Assembly: GCA_037953745.1 (NCBI GenBank)
Contig: JBAKBP010000184.1
Span: forward strand, 124,001 to 188,000
Direction of reading: 5' to 3'
DNA: 64,000 nucleotides
From: Lithodes maja
Taxonomy: Eukaryota; Arthropoda; Malacostraca; Decapoda; Lithodidae
Each line of letters begins with the position of its first letter. The first letter of the stretch is position 1. The notes beneath the pieces were generated by a model, which ran no database searches, was not told where the DNA came from, and worked only from the letters and a program-made list of their open reading frames with translations. Positions 51,403 to 62,639 of this stretch are shown piece by piece. The position numbers were made by a program, and so were the translations under genes.

Positions 51403-51888
51403 CGTCATACCCTATCAAAGGCCTTGTACTGGGACTGCAGTGCTGAGCTGTTATCTGTTCCATTCAAACTCCACTTTAAGCAGTCTTTCATAATGTTCCT
51501 TCCATGCCTCTCTGATTTCGATTTCTGTGTAAACAGTCATGCCACTGTCATTATTTACGGTATGCATCTTACACCCACGACGTCCTGACTACAATTCCTC
51601 ACATTCTTAGCTAATTTATAAACCCCATTGGTATTTTTAGTGCTAACTTGTTCTATCACGCTATCCTGTATTACTTTCCTTGCTCTGTAGACCTGCATTA
51701 TGTTTGGAAGACAGGTATTCTTCCTTGCTGCCACCTTCCTTCCATACTTTGAAACATCTCTTCTTCTCTCTGACTGCAGCTTCCGCCCCGACATGCCCAT
51801 TCAAGTCTCCTCCACAATTACTGCCACCCCTTCCTTGCATCCAACAACCACTCCTAGTAATTAATTCCAGAACTGTTCTTTGACATCG

Positions 51889-52290
51889 CTACCTAAATCT
51901 GCTTGGAATTTTTGCTGATATAACATCTATGACTTTCGCCTCAACTTTCATTCTTAGTAAAATCAGTCTTTCATTTAACCTTTTAACTTCTATCATACAA
52001 TCTGCCCACCTCTCTTCCATCAGGAAATCCACCCCTCCTGTGCCATGTTCGTTTCCCTTCCATATGAACTTGAAGCGTTCATTTGTTCCCGTAATCCACC
52101 TCACACTCCCCCCTTTCCACCGGGTTTCCTGGGTACAACATACATCTACTCGTCGTCTCTCTAGCATCTCAGCAATCTCACCTGTCCTTCCTTTCATAGT
52201 ACCCACATTCACACTTCCGAACCTAAACTTGGGGGAAGAATCTGCGATAGTGTCCTTTTGCGATTTTGTATCAACAGACTTACGTTTTCT
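51889..52290 (-). pseudogene. LINE C endonuclease N-terminal fragment
   Basis: The minus strand has SVNVGTMKGRTGEIAEMLER and DVCCTQETRWKGGSVRWITG (the catalytic glutamate in TQETRW), then FIWKGNEHGTGGVDFLMEER. This is the first third of an APE-type endonuclease. It ends at 51889; the SDH-containing remainder is absent before the linker at 51800, so the domain has an internal deletion. Confidence 0.82.
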
Positions 52291-52413
52291 TTGATTGTTT
52301 GTTTTTTTGAAATGATTAGTATTTTTGCCAAACGTTGGAGGTCACTATCCCCAGGTATCCATCTCCAGGCAACCCCGGGCAATTGTCACCCAGAGGCCAT
52401 CCCAAGATCTTAA

Positions 52414-52708
52414 CCCCCCCAGGCATATTAACTTACGAAAGTTATGAGTTGCCCGCTCGCCCAGTATTCCCGTTACAACACTCTTTTTCACACTGAGGAG
52501 CCGTTAGAAGTCGGAGGAATTTGGGGTTGCCAGCAACCAACAGATTCTGATCTAACTTACCTAACTTACTGAGCTCAATATGACACAAATCGCGTCATTA
52601 ACTTATTTCTGAGAGATTTCAATAAGTTCATATGACGCGACCGCGTCATATGAGAGTTTTTGGCCACTCGCCCATATGATGCGATCGCGTCATATATGAC
52701 GGAGGGGG
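52414..52708. mobile_element. Possible piggyBac-like MITE with TTAA flanks
   Basis: TTAA at 52410-52413 and 52709-52712 brackets a 295-bp segment starting CCCCCCC and ending GGGGG. After the C run, CATAT occurs at the same position on both ends (CCAGGCATAT and CCGTCATAT). The interior contains GACGCGACCGCGTCATATGA-like palindromes. TTAA plus CCC...GGG ends is the piggyBac signature; the inverted repeat is short and diverged. Confidence 0.5.
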
Positions 52709-53270
52709 TTAATAGGGGTGGGACCTAGGGGCCTCGGGGCACCCCACCAGAACCAACCGCAGGGACGCAATCCGTGCGTGCACCGGGCACTACGGCTGGT
52801 GCGGTATTATGCGCCTAGTGATAGGGCAGCCTTCCGGTGCGCTACCTATGGGTTCGGGCCCCTTTACTGCTGGGCGGAAAGTGCCAGTCTGTAGAGACAC
52901 TATGCCCTGTACCCTCTATAGGTCTTCCTGACCAGGATGCACCCCCAGGTGGTCAGAACTGGACATGAAGTAGGTTCCTCCACGTCAGTGAGCCGCCATT
53001 AGGCGAGTTTGAAGCATGTTTTACGTGGGGTGCCTGCTCTAGCTAGCCCCCAACCACAGTTGTTGGCTGTGGGCCTAGCCTTTGCCCAATGGGGCTTAGC
53101 CTGCAAGGCAGCAGGCGGTTTGTGTGAGGTTTGCTCCCCTAGACCGGTTGACGTCCACGGCTGACGAATCCTGTCTACCCGGATTGTATGGAGTTGTCTC
53201 CCCTAGATGGGTTGGCGACTAAGGCTAACAAGTCCCATCCACCCCTGATCCAGTGATTGTACTGTGCCCA

Positions 53271-54483
53271 TAGCCTTCTTTCCACCCATTATAAAATGCA
53301 ATGCAGAAAAATTTCACTTAGCGAAGAATCTGATTGTCAATATACGATGATACAAACTTAATATTTACAAAAGTTATGTAAAACAGATGCAAATATACAG
53401 TAACCCATTATTTTCACCATATGACGAGCATTTCATTGAATAACCAGCTGGTTTGGGCACAGCTTAATGAGGTTTCTTTCCCTCAGGAGCGTCCATCATC
53501 CGCATGATGCAAAACTTCCTGACTGAGGCCACCTTCAGAAAGGGTCTCACAAGTTACATTTATGAGTTGTAAGTAGTTTATAAAAGTTGTTATATCCTAT
53601 ATATAATATTTGTATTTGCATTTGATGTATCTCTAGTTCATTATATGTAACTTTTCACCTAATAATGTATCTTTTATCTCTCCTTATATTTACCGGTATA
53701 TGTGTAAGTACAATTGCCAACAGAAATAACTGTTACAGAGCTTCTTTTCATCATGGTACTTTAGTTATATATTATGTACTGACTATGAACATGCTCATAA
53801 ACTAGATTTAGCTATCAAAAGTTGGATTTTTTTTTATTTCCATTATATAGCTATAATAGCATAATTATACAAATTAGGTATGTTACAGTTATCTCTATTG
53901 GTCAGTGTACATGCATGTATGAAGTGAATCCATGTAAATAAATGTATATATAATTATGTTCAGTATGTATTCATGTATATACAGTATGTCATTATCTCCA
54001 TAGCTATATTTATTTATCTACCCACTAGCTCAGTCTTTCCTTTCTGTAATATTAAACATAATAATGTCGTTACCCCAGAATTGATGGACACTGAAGTCGT
54101 ATAATATAGGTTTCTTAGGCATATAAAAAAGAACAACAAAAGAAAGACATAAGGAAGGTTTTACCTGATCTTAAGTAAGCCATTGTAGATTTACAGAAGT
54201 AATTGTTTCTTACATTACTGTGTTTAACACCAACAGACCGTAGTTTACATCACTTTTACATTCAATCTTGACTCTTTAACTTTTCACTAAGATGGTGTAA
54301 TATATATTATATTCTGGCTAACTGTATGCGAGTTTAATCACCTCAGGAACGATATCTTGGGACCAGAAAAGTGAAAAATTTCTAAATAATCTAGGCGATG
54401 GGCTTATTCACATCACTCTGGTCGAAAACGAGCTATGCATGACGCTGTATTATCCAACCCTCTATTAACTCGGGAACAAAGAG
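53271..54483. other. AT-rich region without recognisable features
   Basis: Only short open frames. Simple AT and TATA-rich patches; nothing I can assign. Confidence 0.5.
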
Positions 54484-54579
54484 TTTATTTTTTATTTTTT
54501 GTCTATGTGGATGAGGGAGACAAAAGGCAAAACTGTGACGAGTGCCTCCCTCAGAGTTGACAGAGTGACAGGGCCAAAA

Positions 54580-55307
54580 TCAAGGAATGTTCGAGTCAAA
54601 ATGCCGGAACACACAGAGTGTGAAGCAATTTAAATCATAGGATAAGGGAAAGATGGATTCAGGGAGGGAGTACCAGAGCTCAGCTGCAGAATTGAAGAAG
54701 CATTGGGAATATCTTTTCACTCTTGGGTTGGAGAGTTGTACAGAGTAGGGGTGGAATTGTGTTGCAAGATGGGTGCTACATACTCTACGTAGAGGAAGTT
54801 GTATACACTGAGAGAGCTCTGAGGAACACTGATTATTGTAATAGCGATAGAATAGCGAGGATTGCATAGAATCGGTGAGTGGACGTGAGTTAATGATACG
54901 AAAGGCTTTCTTTTCGACTTTGTTTAGAAGTGCTGTGTGAGAGGATCCTCCCCACATATGCGAACAATACTCAATACATGGATGCACTGTGTCCCTGTAC
55001 AGAGCAAGAAGTTGTGCAGAGGTAAAGAACCCCCCGAGGCAGTTGAGGCACCCAGCTTCTGGGAATCTGTTTTAGCAAGAGTGGTAATATGGTCTTTCCA
55101 AGAGAGATCAGAAGAAAAAGAGACACCGCGAATACCGAGAGAAGATGAAGGGTTGATTTTTGTATTGTTGAAGTATAAGGAATAGTCTTGTGGGAGTTCT
55201 TGACAGGTAGATAAATGGAGAAATTGGGTTTTGGAAGCATTGAAAGCAACAAGATTTTCTCTGCCCCAATTGGAAATGGTTGATAAATCAGAAGATAAGT
55301 GTTTCAT
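54580..55307 (-). pseudogene. LINE E post-RT region, two overlapping frames
   Basis: 55307-54924 has LSTISNWGRENLVAFNASKT and FSSDLSWKDHITTLAKTDSQ. 54987-54580 has HPCIEYCSHMWGGSSHTALL, NKVEKKAFRIINSRPLTDSM, LFYRYYNNQCSSELSQCIQL and SAAELWYSLPESIFPLSYDL. Together these make a normal Jockey/CR1 C-terminal region split by a frameshift near 54985. Confidence 0.85.
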
Positions 55308-55719
55308 GGTTTCATCACATGAGTTTTAGTGATTGCAAACTGGGGCGTTCTGAAAAACTAGCTGAATAGTGTAAGGTAGAGTCGTCAGCATATGAATGGA
55401 TATTAGAAAGAGTACTGGAGATAGGACAGAACCCTGAGGAACACCGGAGCTGATAGGATGAGGAAGTGAACGATGGCCGTCCACAACCGCAGCTTTTGAA
55501 CGACCAGAATGGAAATTTGAGAAAAAGGCACAGATGGACGGATAGACACCAGTTTAGAAATTAGAGATTTGTGCCAGACTCTATCGAAGGCCTTCAATAT
55601 GTCTAGTGCAATAGAAAAAGTTTCACCAAAGTCCTGTAAGGAGGATGACCGAGAGTCAGTAAGAAATTAAAGAAGATCACCAGTAGAGCGACCTTTAACC
55701 CAAGGACTACGGCCAGATT

Positions 55720-56785
55720 CTTACGAGGTTCTACTGGGTGAATGCGACCAGACTCTTAAGATCCAAGGCATAAAAAAAAAACTTTCAAAACATTCCAGTG
55801 GCACTCATAACAAAGTAATTTGTGATTAGGTGAAATCATTCCCCTCCATTACTTTCTACCACTCCTACACATGTGTCCCCCCCCTTACCCCCTCCACAAT
55901 TATCCGGTATTTTCCCTATTATTCTTGATATTTATTGAGTATTTTCGTGTGAGGACGGCTGGGAGAGAGGGGGGATGATGGGGGAGTGTATCTCCGACCC
56001 TCTAAGCCAGCCTGAGAGCTCCCCTTGTCTCTCAGTACCATGCGAGACAAGAGAGAGGGAGGGTGTTTTTCTCTCGCCGGTCAAGGTCAGATTACGACCG
56101 TGGGGCTAGGATATACGATTTTCATCATCCAATTGCTGTTGCCACTTGTTTTATTGCTTTCCAATGTTCATATGTTCATATTAACCCTTAATTGGCGGCG
56201 CGCAACTTATGTCGTGTGAAATAAATTTGGACTCTGTGGCGGTTCACAACTTATGTCGAGCGCCATTTTCAGCACGTAATGTTGCTGAGAGAGAGAGCTG
56301 AGCGGTGGGACGAGCGTAGCAACGCTATAACCGGTCCCCAAGACCACCGTGGACATACTGAACTGTATTCTACTTTCCCCCCTCCTTTCTCACTCGCTAC
56401 ACAGGGAATAATATGTAAGGAAATTACCTTATTTCAGGGTTTTTGCACTTGTGTTGCACGATCGTTGCAAGAGAACCAGTGGTCGTACAAGGATGGTTCA
56501 GGTGTCATTGGAAAGCTCTGTTTACGCCCTTTCAGGGATAGATACTTGTTTTACGCTCTGGGTCTTATTTAGGCATGAAAATGATCACGTAAACAACCCT
56601 ATTTAGGGTAAAAAAAAACGCTGGGCGCTACGGTCAAATAGACCACCTAGCCCGCTAAATAAGGGTTAAAAGTAAAATAGACGCATATGGATAAGTATTA
56701 ATTATATATATGGTAAATTGACGATTTTCGTCAGGAATGAACCAAAATACCTTCGATGGCAGGCCATTTCAAATACCATAGCTGC
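55720..56785. other. Insertion within LINE E carrying a TTAA MITE
   Basis: This segment separates the two RT halves of LINE E. It has no recognisable gene; an A run lies at 55772-55781 and a C run at 55870-55877. The MITE at 56185-56665 lies inside it. Confidence 0.55.
56185..56665. mobile_element. piggyBac-like MITE, TTAA target
   Basis: TTAA at 56181-56184 and 56666-56669 flanks a 481-bp element beginning CCCTTAATTGGCGG and ending CCGCTAAATAAGGG, its imperfect reverse complement. CCC...GGG ends with TTAA duplications are characteristic of piggyBac elements. The interior contains two AACTTATGTCG words and no transposase, so it is non-autonomous. Confidence 0.85.
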
Positions 56786-57060
56786 CCAGCTTATGAGTTA
56801 AGGAAACCATATTGGCAATCTGAGAGTAGATTATGAGACGAGAAATGTTTAAGTAATTTTAAAGTAAGAATAGTTTTAAACACTTTAGAGATGCAAGAAA
56901 TGAGAACAATTGGACGATAGTTGGAGGGTTGAGAGCGGTTAATCTTCTTTGGAACAGGTTGGTTGAGAGCAAACTTCCAGCAAGAAGGGAAAATGTTAGA
57001 GGAGAGACAGAGACGGAAGAGTTTGACTAGGCAGGAAGTCAGCACGGAAGCACAGTTTTT

Positions 57061-58445
57061 TAGTACAACATGAGAAACACCATCAGGTCCGTACGCATTC
57101 AGTACCTGAACAGAACTTAATCAACGATTAATATAAAGGTCAGGATAGTCAAGATTCGTTGGAAGCTAAATGCTGAGAATACTTGTGTTAATCCGATATG
57201 GTGACCAACTGTTATCTAATAAGTTACGGAACCATATTAAAGACCCCATGCCCATTAATCCAACTGTAACTTCTCCATGCGACCGGACAACCTGGACGGC
57301 CCACGGAACATCAGAAGACAAACTCAACGAAGTGCATCTCTACAAACAAGAAAAGAAATAATATGGAAAATACGTGAATTCAGTATCAGTGACGAGATAC
57401 TATAAAGTTAGAACTCAAGGTGATCGAAATAACCAGAGTTTTTACCATCTCAAAATATGTGAAAAGGTATAATAAGTGTTCTATGAAATTCAGATATCAA
57501 TAATAAGGAAGATCAATACCTTCTATAATAAATTATCTTTAAGGCGACGTTCTCACTCTTCAGATAACCTATATACTGATTTTAGACGGATTTTTACCTG
57601 TTCAGCAACTCAGTCATATTTCCGTCAAGTGGAAAATAAACAGAGTCCGTTCCCCCTGAATTTTGAGTTATATAAGTGAAGTGTTAACTTATCCAGTGAG
57701 CCTTACCATCCTATTAGTAAAGTGTTCATATAGGAATTACGTCTGCAATCCTTGTATACCTTAATTGTGAATTTAAATATAAATAACGAGATTTACTATA
57801 CTTTCGTTAACTCTGAAAATATCTCAGTGGAGACTATAATATTTTAGAGTCCACAAACTTGAGCTACAACTGAAAATACATCTATGCTTGAGTTTTCGTA
57901 TTTAGTGCCAATAAATACTGGAACACGTATACAATCGTCCACTATCATTCACAGGATTAAGTTCACGTAATATATTAGTGAAACTGAAGTAAAACTAAAC
58001 TGTTAGTAATTTCCATTGTTAACTTTTTCACAAAGAGAGAAGTGCGCATAATTCTCATGGAAGAATTATAGATATATAGTTGAAGTGATATACCTAATTT
58101 CTATCCAGATCCACGAGCGTACTGGGAGATTTTAAAACGAGAAGTTGTACCACTTATGAGTACCCCATGTGTTAAAAGTATTTCTAAATTCATCATATGT
58201 GTTTCTAGTGAATAAGTAAATAAAGCTGTATTACAAATTATCTTTTGATATTATATATGTCGTCTGTTGATTATTTATATTTACTTGCATGAATTCCAAT
58301 ATCCCTGTCTAGAAGAACTCACCTCAATCGTTAATCCTGCATAAATTCAGGGCATAACATTGGTGGCTAGCGGTGGTCCTTGATTCGGATAGATTTCATT
58401 GCATTTCATATCTACAACCAATAGAGATATTATAACAGCGAAAAT
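57061..58445 (+). other. Leader and possible 5' LTR of the Gypsy element
   Basis: AT-rich sequence without genes. Near its end, ACATTGGTGGCTAGCGGTGG (58348-58367) resembles the primer-binding region that follows the 5' LTR in some arthropod Gypsy elements. The LTR could therefore end at about 58350, but its start cannot be fixed because no 3' LTR is visible in the window. Confidence 0.4.
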
Positions 58446-58862
58446 ATGGCAGCTCGCTCTCACATTCCCATTCCCAAATATGATGGGGAAACTTATGAAA
58501 TTGAAAACTACATGGACATAGTGAAGTCAATATTTGACTTGGCATACAACACGGACCGTGAAAAGATAGCCGTCCTATTAACGCACTTGGAAAAAGCCGT
58601 TTCCCTCGTTGCATTGCAGGTAACCCCCGCACTTTCTTGGGACCAGTTTAGGCCCATTGTAATCGAGGCTATTAAGCCCTCATTAGGTATATTCGTCGCC
58701 CATGCCCGCATAAAGGACACTAAGTACAAGGGTGATTTGGATGCCACACTAGCATCTATCATCCAACAAATTAAATCTGCTTATCCCGCTCTCCCGAAAG
58801 TACAACAAGAACAGCACATTCTTGTAAATCTTGGGCAAGTGTTGCCCCTTAGCAGTTCGTGA
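58446..58862 (+). pseudogene. Gypsy Gag, N-terminal part (interrupted by SINE)
   Basis: 138 codons from ATG 58446: SHIPIPKYDGETYEIENYMD and AYNTDREKIAVLLTHLEKAV, then VALQVTPALSWDQFRPIVIE resemble the start of an arthropod Gypsy capsid region. The frame runs into a SINE at about 58878. The rest of Gag resumes after 59119. It would form the virus-like particle shell. Confidence 0.7.
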
Positions 58863-58877
58863 GTACTTCGCAGCCGT

Positions 58878-59118
58878 CCAGCCGTCCGGCTGGCTCAGTT
58901 GGTAGCGTGCCTGATTCCCATCTTGAAGGTCTCGCGTTCAATCCCCGCTCAGATTGAAAAGTTTTTCTGGGATACAGCCGGCGGTTACCATCTCCCCATG
59001 AGCAAGGGGGATGGGTAATGGTCTCTGGTAGACTAAAGAAAGCCAAGCACTTGTGAATCCTCGAAGGAGGAGATACGGGCGCTATGTAAGTAACCAGAAG
59101 ATTATTATTTATTATTAC
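58878..59118 (+). mobile_element. tRNA-derived SINE, copy 2, inserted in Gypsy gag
   Basis: GCCGTCCGGCTGGCTCAGTT then GGTAGCG (A box) and GGTCTCGCGTTCAATCCCC (B box) open the SINE. The body and the ATTATTATTTATTATTA tail match the copy at 25526-25768 closely over the full length. It interrupts gag, so it is younger than the Gypsy insertion. No clear target duplication was resolved. Confidence 0.9.
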
Positions 59119-59636
59119 ATGATCCCGTTGGCTTCCAACGGGACTTAGTCACCATCCGGAGGATTCCTGCTATGCAACCCTCAAAAGTGAACACCATTGC
59201 CGCCATCAAGAGGTTTACCACCCATCCTCAAACCTCTGGTAGACCTCGAGAGTCAAACCAATTTCACCGACAACCCGCTACAACATCCAAACCTGCATAC
59301 CACCCTGGGCAGTATCAACCCAGCAGGCCCAAATTCACCCCTAACCAACCACGAAGGGTGTACAACAGAAACCAGGCCTACAACAACAATTATAAAGGTA
59401 AGCACACCACTCTCGTCATTATCAACCACTATGATTTTCCAGCTTGCAATCATAAATGTGCCCTTCACGACATTTGGGAATCTGCGAAATTCAGATCAAG
59501 TCAACCTCGTATATCAGCCAATGAGGAAGACGAAAATGACGATAGGTCAGAGAATGAAGATGTCGCTCACATCCTAGTTAGCGAGGAACAAGAGAAAATC
59601 CTGGAGGAGGAGGAAATAGGCCCCCAGGATATTTAG
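59119..59636 (+). pseudogene. Gypsy Gag, C-terminal part
   Basis: The frame resumes after the SINE (HDPVGFQRDL), with the first ATG at 59172. It has a basic Pro/Gln/Asn-rich stretch (PSRPKFTPNQPRRVYNRNQA), a possible frame change around 59400-59450 where a zinc knuckle would be expected, and an acidic tail (ANEEDENDDRSENEDVAHIL) ending at TAG 59634-59636. A nucleic-acid-binding nucleocapsid role is inferred. Confidence 0.6.
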
Positions 59637-59653
59637 AATTTCCCCCGCCTACG

Positions 59654-60035
59654 ATGGCTTCGGCGGGGGATTCCACAGTTGATAAATCACCCCCAATATA
59701 TCATCTTGCCAAGATCAAAGATATTCCTGTCAGATTATTAATAGACACAGGCGCATCTCGCTCATGTATCTTTAATTATTTTCATGATAAACACCGTAAG
59801 AAATTCGGAGAATTGAAAGCCACAAAAAAAAAAAAAAAATCAGTGCAGGAGATACCCCTTTACAAATTCGGGGGGAAACTAAACAAGTACATGTAACCAC
59901 ACCCTTACCTCATGCCAACTGTTACCACTCTTTCGTAGTATTTCTCCGATTGTCAACATTATGACGGATACCTAGGATTAGACCTTCTGCATAAACTCCA
60001 AGCTCAAGTAGACTGTGGTCAACGATTGATCACGT
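59654..60035 (+). pseudogene. Gypsy aspartic protease remnant
   Basis: IKDIPVRLLIDTGASRSCIF carries the DTGA catalytic motif of retroelement proteases. An A run at 59824-59838 shifts the frame. The C-terminal block YDGYLGLDLLHKLQAQVDCG (about 59959-60015) is recognisable in another frame. A run of A follows at 60038. It would cleave Gag-Pol if intact. Confidence 0.8.
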
Positions 60036-60062
60036 TAAAAAAAAAAAAAAAAAAAAAAAAAA

Positions 60063-60975
60063 TCACGACTGAAACCATCCATGAAGCTCAAATTAACCAT
60101 CCATGAAGCTCAAATTAAAGAAATCTGCCAAGCAAAACATTTTTTTCCTGAAGTTCCCCTGTCACGAAAAAATCAAACTCCAGTAAATACCAAAGAAATA
60201 CCGCCCATCAATTCCCTCAAAGTAGCTGCGTCGCTCAGTCAAATAAATTCCAACCCAGAAGTAATACAAAACAAGAGTTCCAAGGGAAATCAAATAAAAC
60301 AAAAAATTCACCTGTGTTTCCAAATCTACTCTTAAATCCATAAATCGGGTGGAAACTTTGCCTTCTTGAGAAAATGTCCACCCCACTCTCCTAAAAACTA
60401 GAAATGACAACTTCTCTCACCATGACAATGAATTATGTCAATCATACCATCAAATTCCATATTCCCCTGAATCTGTACAAACTCCCACAAAATCACAGTC
60501 ATCTTCTGACAACCGTTTATACCCTCCTAGTAAAAAAAAATACCTGTGACAGTTCTTCCTCACATGACAATAATTTAAGTAAGTCTACCATAAATGTTCC
60601 GTTTTCTGTCACGGACGCTATAAAAAATCCCCTCAAATTGCATTCCCACACTATCATCAGCCCCGCTATCATTCAAACTAGAAGCACTATTCCCCCTCAA
60701 CATCAGAAATGGATATCCCTTCGGCAAATGCCACAAGATACCATGATTTTGACCCCCACTAGTACCACGGTGGGCCAAGATCGATGCATGATTCAACCTG
60801 CCGTAATCTCATCTCGCCAAAATGCAATCCTTATTGCAAATATTTCAGAGGAAGTGTTAACATTACCTAAGGGATTGATTATTGGCGATTTAGAAACTTT
60901 TGATTAAGTTGCTCCTACCCATGACAATCCTAGTGCCCCCTCATATTACCAAACATTCCTGATCATTTATCCACT
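60063..60975 (+). pseudogene. Gypsy protease-RT linker, decayed
   Basis: Low-complexity hydrophilic coding remnants. CCATCCATGAAGCTCAAATT (plus AA) is duplicated in tandem at 60075-60118. 60404-60907 holds a 167-codon open frame with VGQDRCMIQPAVISSRQNAI and EEVLTLPKGLIIGDLETFD, typical of the region before Gypsy RT. Confidence 0.55.
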
Positions 60976-61890
60976 ATGCAAAAACAACAAATGCAACAGT
61001 TATTGCAAGAATTTAGCGACATTTTTGCTCAGACTCCCACTGAAATTGGTCAGACAACCTTAGAAGAACATGCCATTCATACCACAGGACCATCCCTTCG
61101 TCAGCCGTCTGGTAGAAAAAATCCTCTGCAGCGACAGGAGGAGGATCAACAAGTACAGGAAATGCTAGATGCCGGAATTGCCCCACCCTCTGTCAGCCCA
61201 TGGTCTTCACCCGTTGTATTGGTCAAGAAGAAAGATGGCTCGACCAGATTTTGTGTTGATTACCGACGTCTGAATGACACCACCATTAAAGACGCAACCC
61301 CTTTACCCAGCATTGATGACTCCCTAGAATCCCTTCATGGATCCAAATGGTTTACAACATTGGATTTGGAAGCCGGATACTGGCAAGTACCAATCAAGCC
61401 CAAGCATCAACAAAAGACAGCTTTTTCGACCAGTGGAGGACATCTCTACGAATTCAACGTACTACCGTTTGGATTATGTAATGGCCCTGCTACTTTTTTC
61501 CGCCTCATGGAGTCTGTTTTGAAAGGGTTAACTTGGGAAACTTGTCTCGCGTATTTAGACGATGTCATTGTTTATGCAGGGACCTGGCATGAACATCTTC
61601 GCCGCCTTCGTCAAGTACTACAGAGAATCAGAAATGCCGGATTAAAACTGAAACCTTCTAAATGCTAGATTGCTAGAAATTCCGTAGGATTTTTAGGTCA
61701 TGTAATTTCCGACCAAGGCATTTCCCCGGACCCCAAGAAATTATCTGCTATTCAAAGTCAACAACCTCCCACTACCGTCAAAGGCGTTCGCTCTTTTTTA
61801 GGCTTAGCCACATACTACAGACGTTTTGTTCCACATTTTACAGAAATAGCCAGGCCACTTCATCAACTCACTCACAAGGATACTGCTATC
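60976..61890 (+). pseudogene. Gypsy reverse transcriptase, in-frame stop
   Basis: ATG 60976, then LLQEFSDIFAQTPTEIGQTT, VSPWSSPVVLVKKKDGSTRF and CVDYRRLNDTTIKDATPLPS, motif A LDLEAGYWQVPIK, motif B VLPFGLCNGPATF, and YLDDVIVYA, so the catalytic triad is intact. A TAG ends the frame at 61666-61668, after LKPSKC, where the family continues. The downstream [19 protein letters not shown] tether region and [20 protein letters not shown] follow in frame to about 61890. Confidence 0.92.
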
Positions 61891-61892
61891 GT

Positions 61893-62636
61893 GTGGACAC
61901 CCGAAAGAAATCTAGCTTTGAAACCCTTAAGGAAAAGTTAGTACAAGCACCTACTGTATCTTTTCCTGACTACAAGCAGCCTTTCCGCCTGTATACCGAT
62001 GTCTTGTTGTATGCAATTGGTGCGGTATTAGCACAAGTACAAGATGGACAAGAACACGTCATCGCCTATGCCAGCTCAACATTAAACACCGCACAACAGA
62101 ACTACGCAGCCACTAAAAGAGAATGTCTAGGTATAATCTGGGCATTGAACCATTTCCGCTCTTTTGTTTTGGGTGCCAAGCTGGACATCATTACCGATCA
62201 TCAATCTCTACAATGGCTTCGGCGATGTGAAACAAATTCAGCTCTACTAGTGCGTTGGAGAGAAACTTTAGAAGAATACGATTTTATCATCCATTATCGT
62301 CCCGGTAAACTCCATACCAATACGGATGCTCTATCTCGTCTACCCGTACTGGACCATATTCCCACAAATCTGGCTACTTTGCAACAAACCGACCTCATCA
62401 ATACCTCCATTCTCCAAATTCCAACATCTACAGAACCGACATTAATCCAGTCCTGGGAAAGAAAAACTAAACCGAAATGGATTCCCAAATACATATTTTC
62501 TAATCTCACTCATTGGGGTGACCAGTTAATCACAGAATCTGGACACATCGTCGTGGAACCTACCACAGCTCAAGAGTACATGATTGCAATTCATGAAGGA
62601 AATGGTATACATTTGGGCCAAAGATTTTTTTTTTAA
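61893..62636 (+). pseudogene. Gypsy RNase H, shifted frame
   Basis: The frame differs from the RT frame by a small indel near 61911 (around [14 protein letters not shown]). It contains FRLYTDVLLYAIGAVLAQVQ (family DAS usually present; here DVL), AYASSTLNTAQQNYAATKRE (catalytic glutamate), IITDHQSLQWL (second aspartate) and FIIHYRPGKLHTNTDALSRL. The first catalytic motif is thus altered near DVL. The frame ends at an A/T-rich stop (62634-62636) before integrase. Confidence 0.88.
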
Positions 62637-62639
62637 ATA

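Larger units (their letters stand above)
48496..53270 (-). mobile_element. RTE-like LINE C, near full length but interrupted
   Basis: Minus-strand element with a 5' leader (53270-52300), endonuclease (52225-51889), linker (51800-51403), RT (50170-49311), C-terminal region (49013-48756) and a (TGTA)n tail seen as (TACA)n at 48501-48530. Frames are broken. A TTAA-flanked MITE lies in the leader (52414-52708), and a plus-strand LINE with a poly-A tail splits it at 50175-51402. The endonuclease start and RT words look RTE-like (VNVGTMKGRTGEIAEMLERR; LYADDQVHIA). Confidence 0.82.
54484..57060 (-). mobile_element. CR1/Jockey-like LINE E, interrupted
   Basis: Minus-strand LINE. The 57045-56791 frame has NIFPSCWKFALNQPVPKK and SQPSNYRPIVLISCISKVFK, and SDCQYGFLNS, the RT start. 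The RT continues at about 55715 with WVKGRSTGDLL and SIALDILKAFDRVWHKSL, then HSYADDSTLHYS (about 55396-55360), the C-terminal domain (55307-54580), a 3' untranslated region and an A-rich tail (54484-54500). About 1.1 kb of other sequence (55720-56785) is inserted in the RT. Frames are broken in several places. Confidence 0.82.
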
